From contig JAODUP010000006.1 of the NCBI GenBank assembly GCA_025642065.1, positions 997,001 to 1,061,000 of the forward strand: a stretch of DNA of 64,000 nt, given 5' to 3'. Below are positions 55,046-64,000 of this stretch, one piece after another. How positions within the stretch are numbered: position 1 is the stretch's first letter; each line of letters opens with the position of its first letter. The translations under genes were made by a program, and so were the position numbers. The DNA comes from Paralvinella palmiformis. Its lineage: Eukaryota; Annelida; Polychaeta; Terebellida; Alvinellidae. The notes beneath the pieces are model-generated. The model had not been told where the DNA came from, made no database searches, and was given only the letters and a program-made list of their open reading frames with translations.

Positions 55046-55544
55046 CAGGGTTTGGGTAATCGTAATCGATTACATGATCTCCAGTAATCATAGTCGCCAT
55101 TTCCAGATGCAGTGTAATCGATTATATTGTAAATGTAATCGGCGATTACTTTCACGATTACACAAGATTTGCCATGTTATATCATGCCAGAGATATGGTT
55201 TGGTATGTAAGGGAAAAGTTAACAATAGAACTGATTAACCCATTGATGGACTGCTGTCATAGTTCTACACATGATGATTTGTCTTTTTTTTTTGTTCTAT
55301 GGACATGAAAGGAAAATTTGTTGAAACACTGTTTCAGATGCTATTACAGTTCATATAAAGAGGCATTTCAGATTAACGTGTTGTTTTCATACGGTTAAGC
55401 CCAAGCTAGTTACATAACCAACAATCGTCCATGATTTCTTTCTGACACCATCGATTTAACTCCAGTTACAAATGATCCTGATTGGCCAGCAGTTAGATGA
55501 CAAACAGGCAATTAAATCTTGATCTTGTAATCGCCCCAACACTG
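55046..55544. mobile_element. hAT-type MITE with perfect 8-bp target duplication
   Basis: Starts CAGGGTTTGGGTAATCG; the other end complemented starts CAGTGTTGGGGCGATTAC. Both fit the hAT CAGnG pattern. Flanking duplications GAGACAAC at 55038-55045 and 55545-55552 are identical. The left third is rich in GTAATCGATTAC-type palindromes (55055-55160). No ORF. Confidence 0.88.
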
Positions 55545-56164
55545 GAGACAACCCTAAAAACTAAAGAGGATGGGATCTGTACTCTACATATTTCCCATTT
55601 TACAGCATTGATTAAGTTCAACTTACAAACAACAATCATCCCTTAATGAAACCAAATGGCACATTTTCAAACCCCTTTCAAAATTATAGAGGATGAACTT
55701 ACAGCCATTTTAATTTTGTATTGCTCACCTATAATTTGAACCGTATCACTTAAATTTTTGGTGTTTACACGTACAGTGTGCCCTCTTGAGATGTCATTAT
55801 CACCAAGATTTGACCATTGCTGTAGCTAAACACACACTTGCGATCATTAACTAGACAGATAAACTGGTAAAGACAGACATTTAATAGTCATCTTCAGGTT
55901 CACGGATCCTGATAATAATAAAAGCTAGAATCATCTACACATTTGCTATTACCCACAATTTAATAATGAGTTAGTCATCTCTGACATTGTAATATAGCAT
56001 AGGTTTGTTTTGTACAGGTTATAGTCACAAATTATGTTAAAAAAACAATAGTATTACCATTCACCTAAACTTATGCACACAGGACCTTAAACTGGACAAC
56101 TGACCTCCAAAGGTAATGAGACAAAGTGAAGCCTAAAGCACAGCAGAGATAACTAAACTTGGAT

Positions 56165-56470
56165 GTTTGTTATGTTGTTCGGGGAGAATCCCCAGGCTGT
56201 CGCTTAATCAGCACAGCCTCTATGTTGGAGTGGTTGAGAAACGTCCTCTCCCACCACTCACAGGGGAGTAGTACGGAAAGATGGAGCCAAAATTTATTTT
56301 AAGTAATTCAGTGGAGACGGCAGCACCTTTTAACGTGGGAGCCACCCACGATGTTGTGAGCCGAAAAATTAATCTCTGGAAAGGTTTCAACCTCTTGCAG
56401 GGTTCGAACCTGTAGCCGTTGGCACTAAGTGCCAGGTGCTTAACCCGCTAGGCCACCGGAGCTCACTAAG
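56165..56470 (-). mobile_element. SINE2, near-full copy
   Basis: Head at the high end (GGCCTAGCGGGTTAAGCACC and GGTTCGAACCC on the minus strand), body with a deletion around 56287, tail CGACAGCCTGGGGATTCTCC. Target duplications ACTTGGAT at 56157-56164 and 56471-56478. Confidence 0.85.
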
Positions 56471-56478
56471 ACTTGGAT

Positions 56479-57830
56479 TTGAAACCTAATGCTACAAGTG
56501 TGTGGCTATCTATCTTATCAGTTGTTAACATTGTTATCAATGACAACATCAACTATGTGTTATATATTCTAACTGACATGTTCAGCAGACTGTAATTAAT
56601 AGATCTTATGTAAACATTACAGGTGAGTTAGGTTGGTACAGATAATTCAATTTAGACCACACACCAGTACTCTAGTTACATCATAGTTTGTGCAATATTT
56701 GAAGTGATTGAACAGCAACCATGTTAAAATGGTGCAATAATTCAATGTTTTCAGGATTCCATCTTGGGAACAAAATGCGCATAAAATATTTTATTCAAAT
56801 TCATTAATTAATCCATATGTGCTTAATTTTATTTTTCACTGCTAATGTTCATTTCCTGAAAGTAATATCCTGTTCTCAAGTGATTAATGTCACAAATTAA
56901 TGGCAGGTTTTCACACTTGGTACAGAACTTCAAGCTCAAATAGTCAATTAAAATAAACCATTTTTTTTTGTTAAGACAGTTTAACAAGGAAATTTAATAT
57001 TTATTGGACCAATCAGAATTCTCAGTTTGGTCACATTTTTAAAACTATGAACAAGAACTATTATATATTCCTTGTAAAGTTTTTGATACATGGAGCAATT
57101 ATAACATAAGAAACGTATCATAAAAATTTGTAAATTTTGATTCCAATGCAACATTAAATTTAGCATAAACATATATTAAATAACAAATTTAAGTCAAATC
57201 ATTTCATATTTTCAATCTGTTAAAATGTCCCACAGCCAAGGCAATATTATTTTCCAGGACAAAGTAAACAAGATAATAAATCAGGATTCATACAAACCAA
57301 CAATTAAATTCAAGGAATAAAGTGTAAATTTCAAGGGTATATATTTCAGCTATGTATTTAATTTATCAGTCCATTTGGTTATGAGACTAGTTTATCATGT
57401 CATAATTTGTGTCTACAAGTAATGAACCAATCATTAAAAAGATTAATTACGCAGAAAATTGGAGAGCTCATAGCAAGTAACAATACCTACCGGGGTACCA
57501 TTTTTCAAAAATGCTAGAATGGCATTTGAACGTTTAAGAAGTCAATGTTTAATTAAAAAAAATATATATATGCTTGTGGAAACGTTTAACCAAATTAATA
57601 TATTACCCCACCCATCCATTTGATCATACAGTATATTCAAATCAATCAACCAAACAATCAAATTACGCATGGACAACAATCAACAACAACCTCAGCAGAT
57701 TACATTTTTTTTATATTGCTCTATTTTGTAATCTTGCCTGTGAGTATGGCTACTAGCAATACACAAATGAATGGCAATCATTTAATAGTAACTAAACCGT
57801 TTTATCTGCTATTTAACGATGATCTCCACT
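56479..57830. other. Non-coding, nothing recognised
   Basis: AT-rich sequence upstream of MAD2L1 exon 2, probably within intron 1. No conserved ORF or shared repeat was seen. Confidence 0.3.
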
Positions 57831-58560
57831 ATATACCTCTGCACCAAATCACTGACTTCAGTCTACAGCGCTTTCAGAATGGCACTTTTCACCTTTTTTT
57901 TGCTGATCTCCGAAGTGCATTACTTTTAGCAATGAAGGTAAAGTCCGTTTCTTCTCGTCATCTGTGGAGAAGTCGTTTGCACATTTGTCTAATTCAGTGA
58001 TGTCATTCTGCATGTGCTGCCTTTTGGCTCTTAGGTCACCGAGTTCCGTAATGATACACTTCAGTTTGAAGGATTCCACTCCCAACAGCCATTCAGATGC
58101 CTGACAAAATGTCATTAGTGCCATTGTTCTTGGATGATCCTCTGTGCACTGAACAATTCCACCTCCATCTGTTTATTCACAGAAAACCCTCTTTCAATAT
58201 TGATTGCCATGTGTTAAGAGCAACAACTGACAAAACAAGTGTTGACATAACAAACAATACACCACAAATGAGAGAACTTTAGTTTGTCAATATGTTTCCT
58301 AAGCAACTAGTTCAACCGCTGTCCCGCATCAAAAGAATCAAATTGTGTAAATGTCTCCTGATTTGGAAGAACAGTAGCCACAAAAAAATCTGAAAATTGT
58401 TGAAGAATGCCATTACATTTGTTGCTGTTGAGCTTGCCATTGCTGACCAATATCCGTAGTACTTTCTTGAACTTTGAGACTCAGCTGTCCTGATTCACTG
58501 CCATGATAGAAGAATCAATGCATGACATGTTTTGTACCATGCTGTACTCTGATTGTGCCT
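57830..58560 (-). pseudogene. hAT-like transposase C-terminal relic
   Basis: Minus-strand blocks in order: a KKVLRILVSNGKLNSNKCN segment, ILQQFSDFFVATVLPNQETF and TQFDSFDAG (about 58450-58310), then a gap, ESFKLKCIITELGDLRAKRQ with a following coiled-coil-like stretch to CANDFSTDDEKK (58070-57930). The order resembles the C-terminal dimerisation end of hAT-like proteins common in molluscs and cnidarians. The reading frame is interrupted. Its 5' side ends near the Tigger-like element. Confidence 0.5.
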
Positions 58561-58728
58561 TCAGCATGATACAAACCATGACTTCAAGCAAAAAGACATG
58601 ATACTCAAAGCCTGTGCATCTCTAAAGATGATCATAATTGTTTTAAAACATCCATAAAATTTTGGGACATGTAAAAATTTTTAACTTTTAGTGTGAAATG
58701 GACCCATAATTCTTTACAAATGTATATA

Positions 58729-59653
58729 CAGTCAGAATCCGGTAATCCAACAAGGTTTGTCTAAACGCAAATGTTGTAATATCGAGTCCGTGATACGGCG
58801 GTAGTCTGTGTCACACATTATTAGATCGTAAAGACATGCTGTTTTATGTAACAAAAATAATATGCAACATCCATTGGAACCACAATGACAATCTTGTGGT
58901 GTATTTTTTTTTTTCAACAAACATGACAATAAATGACCAGAATAAAAATCCAACTTAAAGGTCTGTTTAGCAAAATTAGTTGACAGATGTCACGCTTCCG
59001 GGCAGCAGGAATATCAATGCGACAGCGTTTTCTCACTGGACTTGACATATTACCCTGTTATTATTTCAAAAGCCACAGAAGTGAATCTGATAGCAAGTAA
59101 CTTTTACCTCCCTATTTTTAAACCAATATGCAATAACCGTGCACAACGGTACAGGCTGGCATTGAAGCCATTGATCATTTTGATGTTTGTTAATTACAGA
59201 CATTATAAAGAAATATTCGTGTCACTTTGTCTATCAGATTAATTCATGATCTGCTCATTGGAAAGACACACATTTGTGTTTGTAATTAGCCATGAATGAC
59301 TATGATATAGCCACAGGCAATGGAAGCATTGTGTGAGTGTGTATGGTCAAGGATGGTTGTAATTGGTTACGATATAACAATTATCGTGGTGGGCGGGTTA
59401 CTTAACCATTACTGACATGTTGGTGTGTCTTGCATGACTGAACTAGCGGAAATATTTGGCAACATTTTCGTGTTGTCGGATTATTGAGCTCATTTTACAT
59501 TGAAAAGTCATGTTGGCAAAATGAATTGTTGGAGTCAGAATGCAATTTTTCCGGATTAAAGTAATTTATAATGGAGCTAAATCAGTCACAAACAATAACG
59601 TGTGGAAGGTGGATTTTCGGATAAACGATGTCTGGATTAATGGATTCTGACTG
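58729..59653. mobile_element. Tigger/pogo-like non-autonomous element
   Basis: Inverted ends CAGTCAGAATCCGGTAATCC (left) and CAGTCAGAATCCATTAATCC (right, complemented), each bordered by TATA, consistent with the TA target of Tc1/mariner-pogo elements. About 925 bp with no intact transposase. Confidence 0.75.
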
Positions 59654-60900
59654 TATATAATTTTTTAAACATGTTTGTCTAATCTTGTAAGTATACACTT
59701 TTAATATTCATTTATTTAGTATATTAAATTAAACTTTTATGCTAGCGTTAGTATCACAGGAACTTAAAATCAGAATAATCTTATCATATATTGAAGTGTT
59801 TAAATTGATTTACAAATGCTTAAAAACACAATTTCTTCACTGAACAATGAAAATAATTAGTTTAAAAAATAATGGTGTAAAATGAAGTTACAAAAATAGT
59901 AATGTTCAATGCATGCAGGACCAGAACAATAGTTTTTCAATTCAGTTGCCCCATGGCAAGTAGATTTTAAATGTACTTGCCCAACAAATGTTTTCACTTG
60001 CCCAACAAATAGAGAGAAGTGTTTGATATGAATCTTTTATTCACAAAATGTATTTTTAATCAATTAAATCACAACTAATCTTAAGCTTAGCATTTCATAA
60101 ATCATATGGCTACAGTTCATAAATTTTTAAGTTTATGAATCATTTAGTTTACAGTTTAAAGTATTGGCAACATTTACTACTTTCATATCACAGAGTTTCT
60201 TCTTGTACTGTTACCAGATACAAACCAATGATCCACCACAGTCGAGGAGCATAAGGTTATAGAGATAGGGAGTTCAGCTTAAAAATATTCAGTCACATAA
60301 TGTAATGGCAAACCAAGAACTAGAAGATTTCTTAAAATTAACAGCATTTGGCACACACTAATGTGGTCATCACATTTGTGGCACATAGTTAAACATTCAA
60401 TATTTAATTAATTAGCATAAATATATCATCTAATTAGCACATTTAATGCTTCAACCATGCAATATATTAATTACATATGTACATATGTATTTAATATTAA
60501 CAAAATTTGGTAATATATAGTTGCATCTTTCTCTACACTAGATACTTTATGTTATGATTAAACATTATCCAAGATGATCATTATGGTTTGCATGACGACC
60601 AATTTCATTTCCATGGCAACGTGTTCATATTTCATGCAACATGGACATGTTTGGTATCAAATTGAAACCCCCGAAGAGTGGAACACAAAGGATGCAACAT
60701 ATCAACTAAAATTTGTTCCAGTTAGGGAGGATGTCTTTTCTAATAATCCAACATCAGTCAGGAAGGAATTTCGGAAAAGACTGTGCTGTAAAATACCTAG
60801 ATTTCTGTTTCATCGTCTTGGCTTATTTCAAATACACGGAGACTGGATCCCTTGGAAGATATATTAATATTCTTTTTCAAAATGAACTTCGCGCCTGTGA
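59654..60900. other. Non-coding, weak remnants
   Basis: TACTTGCCCAACAAATG and CACTTGCCCAACAAATAG (59970-60010) recall the subterminal motif of the MITE at 14622. A plus-strand open stretch at 60574-60864 (with EEWNTKDATYQLKFVPVRED) is not recognised and has no supporting splice context that I can judge. Confidence 0.3.
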
Positions 60901-60904
60901 CTTA

Positions 60905-63690
60905 AACCTTAGGAACTGAGGCCCATTTGAAGTATCTTACTGCCACTGCCTTCATGTATTTTAAATTTGCCTCCAGAGGAGATGGAGCATCTAACACTTT
61001 CAAACATTTTGATGTATGACCACTATTAGCAGTCATGTCGGAATTGGCCCTCTTCAACATTGTTTTCTTTGCAACGAGCAACAGCTTGCAAGCCTTCTCA
61101 TGCCGAATTAAATCATGGACAGGTGCTGCTGAACCATGAACAGGTGTGGCTGAACTATTGGTATGGTATGTAGTTTTTCTTTCTAAACACAGATTTCTTA
61201 ATCTTAGCATTTTCCTTCATCTGCTGAATGAGCAAGCCTCTTCATTTTGGCTTCTAATCCTTTTCATGCCTTTCTTTGCTGTAGGAGAATCAGCGACAGT
61301 GTTAACATCTGACATGATGCCAAGGTGCTGCCATTTACTAAGTATGGCATCCACGTTTTTGGATAGCTGATCCACGTCAAGTTTTACTTCGTTCTTAGAA
61401 AACTGCTCCAGATCTTTCTCTATAACTGAAGAGAGGACAGCGACATGGAAATTGACTGGCGTTTTGAGGGCATCCAGCTTCTTTGACCCAACAACAATTC
61501 CTGCCAGCTTTTTGCAGACATGATCCCCAGTCTGCCACATCCCTCCCAGTGTTTCAACCTTTTGAATCAGACTTCGCCTCTTTTCAAATTTCTTTTCTTC
61601 ACACAATATTTTCCTATTCTTATTTTCCTCCATTTGGATTTGATGCATTTTCCTAATATTCTCCAGTTTTCCTCAGTTATTTTGACATCTAACATGTCCA
61701 AGTTTGATTGCCCTCTGCATGAGTTTTCTTGCTGGATCCATTGTGTCAATGTAATTGTATGTCTTGTGGTTTCTGAAACATATGGCACTAGAAAGATGAG
61801 TGGTGAGCTTTTATGGGTCCCTTAAAGTTTCCCTGTCCAAATCCTTTCCCCCGAAGCTATTCGTAGTGGGGCATGATGTTGTTTCTTCCATCATGTGGCT
61901 GGTTGGGGAAGCAAACTTTTCCCCGGGAAGTTGATCCTCCAATTGACGAGTCAGGAGAATTTGTATACGACAGCAAAGAATCTCTAGGCATTCCTTTGTC
62001 AAATGTCTGAAGCTAGTTTGAAGAGCTCTTTGTAAATCTCACCTCTTCCAACTTTGAGTTGAAGTTGCAAATTAAGCCAGTGTCTGTTCAAATCAAAGAT
62101 ATGGATATCCTTGCATACCAAGAACCTCCAAAGTGGCAAGGTCACAAGTTTTGCAATAATCCCTAAAGCCCCAAGAGCTGTTTGTAGAGAGCTACACTGA
62201 AATAATTTTCTGGACTCACCAGATGATACATAGTTAGTTATGAAGTCTACCAAGTGATTTCAATGGTAGTAACCTGCACCTCCATCAACAAACAGAACAT
62301 GGAAACGGTGTCTCAGAAAAGGGACTATAAAGTTCTTTTCCTCTACCTTTTCTAGGTACTCATCCCAGCTAACAGCACAACCTGTTCTCATGTTACCAGA
62401 TTTAGTCAATCTTAGAAGATTAGTTCAGATGTGTGAGCTGTGCCATTCTTGAATGCCAAATCTGTTACCCACTTCCCATCAGGCAATGGCAATATCTTCA
62501 AACACTTTAGAAGCAACAGTACCCATATTTGAGAGTACATGAAGACCACAGAACATCCCATGCAAGTTGAGCATATTTGCCTTCTCACTACTCATAAACA
62601 GCCAGGTACTTTGAAAACAGCTCCTTCCAAGTGGCTTCAAATTCACCCTTAAAGCTTTTGTTGACTATATGCCTATCTGTTAGAAGGTTTTTGATACTTT
62701 GTATTAACTTTGTTTCGACAGTCCGTGTTTCAGGAGTCACAATAATCATCTCTAAAAGCCTCAGCCATCTTTTGAAAACATTGGGTGTCGCCACGAACCA
62801 TTTCTTCTAAATCCAGAGAATAGGTGCATTTGCTTCCATCTACTTCAGTTGTGGCCTGGTAAACACCATACCCATGAAACCTTTTTTTCAGGCCATCATT
62901 CAAGTTGGAGAGTTGCATTCTCATTTTCAAGGAGTTTCTCAGCTACATGAATTTGACTAAGGATGCCACCTTCAACCCACTTGTTGTGGTCTGCTGGGAG
63001 AGTGTCAATAGTCATTTCAGTCAGTCCAGACACAACTGTCTTTACAACTTCACCGACCATGCCAACAGCAACACCCAGAGACATCAATTTTATGTACACA
63101 AGTCATGACCAGAGAAGTTCCTCCTCTGCTTGTTGTGATTGTGTTAGTTTCTTGTTCATTATTTTTAAATCCACTTGTCAGGCTCTAGTTTTCTTCTCCC
63201 AAAGACACATTTTCCCATTCAAGAAACCAAATACACTGTTTCGATTTCGTTGATTTTTAACAACAATTTCTATTTTGACACTTTTGTTTGTATTTAGACT
63301 GAGCTTTAAGCATATTTAGATATTTTGTTTTTAATGCAACAATTTTGGACTTCGGGTCCTTCAATTCCCCTTGAAGTGAAACTAATGTCTCTTTAGCTAC
63401 TTGTGTTCACTTATCTCCTCTCCTGATGTTATGCACATCATAATGACCCACTTTAAGCTTAGACTGATTTAAGCGAATCTGTGATACCAACTTATGAAAA
63501 TGTTTATCTTCTGTTTTCTTTTCTTGTGTCTTCCAGTTCCAACCACAATTTTACCTTCAAGAACCTCTACAAAAGATATTTTTGCAGGTAACACTTCATC
63601 TACAACCTTAGAAAGAGCACTAGCTGCAAGCATGACTAATGAGAGGAGCTCCATTACATTTAGGCCTAATTCACTGACCAAAGCAGAGCT
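60905..63690 (-). pseudogene. Decayed transposase-like gene of an unnamed family
   Basis: Not assigned to a named superfamily. On the minus strand, blocks follow one another in order: LSKVVDEVLPAKISFVEVLE (63640), AVGMVGEVVKTVVSGLTEMT (63060), a possible first catalytic Asp in NDGLKKRFHGYGVYQATTE (62890), YSLDLEEMVRG, KNLLTDRHIVNKSFKGEF with a possible second Asp (62680), MLNLHGMFCGLHVLSNMG with a CxxH motif (62560), FIVPFLRHRFHVLFVDGGAG (62320), ALGIIAKLVTLPLWRFLV (62140), GGMWQTGDHVCKKLAG (61540) and a Lys-rich end (60905). The D...D...CxxH order recalls RNase H-fold transposases. Frames change repeatedly and stops occur, so it is dead. No termini were found. Confidence 0.55.
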
Positions 63691-64000
63691 GAATTTTTTT
63701 TGTGGCCACCTGATGGTAGCTGGTAATTAGTTACCATAAATTCTCCCAGCTTGGCTTTGGACCACATTAAACGAAGTTTCTCTTTGGAAATGTATTTGAG
63801 CCGTCTTTCAAGTGAATGAATTACACCCCAAAATCCAAGTAAGTTTTCTTCTGTCTATAGGGAAGGTGGCCATTTTTTCAAAATGGTCATAGACTATTGA
63901 GTAATCCACTAAAATATGCAGCAAATATCGCCACTTATTTGATAGGCCAAAAAAGTTTAATTCCAGAAATGTACCATTGCAAGAGGTGAAGGTTTATGAA

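Noticed and set aside
60574..60867. Separate 97-codon gene on the plus strand
   Set aside because: No recognised family, no splice or promoter context, surrounded by dead transposons.

Overview
The window is invertebrate animal nuclear DNA: AT-rich, with spliced genes (GT-AG introns, small coding exons) set in a dense mosaic of transposable elements and simple repeats. The conserved genes (TK1, MAD2L1, POMK and a PX/SH3 adaptor), the tRNA-derived SINEs and the mix of CR1/L2-like LINEs, hAT, Harbinger-like and Tigger-like DNA elements fit a lophotrochozoan, most likely a mollusc. That placement is inference; no species can be named from the sequence alone.

Four real genes are visible. (1) Cytosolic thymidine kinase TK1, minus strand, seven exons from 18145 down to 4173 (239 aa), with E2F-like and CRE sites just upstream. 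Its introns are filled by LINEs and a Harbinger-like element. (2) A PX-SH3-SH3 adaptor of the p47phox/NOXO1/SH3PXD2 group, plus strand, twelve coding exons from 27016 to 37559 (584 aa). Three of its splice junctions touch tandem repeats. (3) POMK (protein O-mannose kinase), plus strand, two coding exons at 46453-47688 (342 aa). (4) MAD2L1 (spindle checkpoint Mad2), minus strand, coding exons 2-5 at 54565-49913. Its first exon was not found and probably lies beyond 64000. TK1 and MAD2L1 both act in S phase/mitosis, but nothing here shows co-regulation.

The rest is mobile DNA. Left part (1-26500): LINE fragments, two LINEs head to head at 9.8-13.7 kb, a 1.66 kb Harbinger-like non-autonomous element with a TAA target duplication (7874-9537), and its longer relative with a decayed THAP/DDE transposase (20152 to about 22250). 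Middle (23-45 kb): two tRNA-derived SINE families with clear target-site duplications, a hAT transposase relic whose two halves lie in opposite orientation, and a SINE split by a 1 kb inverted-repeat element. Right part (48-64 kb): hAT-type MITEs with perfect 8-bp duplications, a Tigger-like element, a hAT C-terminal relic, and a decayed transposase-like gene of an unnamed family (63.7 down to 60.9 kb).

I found no CRISPR array, operon, rRNA or intact tRNA gene. The most unusual structure is a 24-unit, 21-bp minisatellite that starts exactly on a splice donor of the PX/SH3 gene, so nearly every unit repeats a donor-like sequence.
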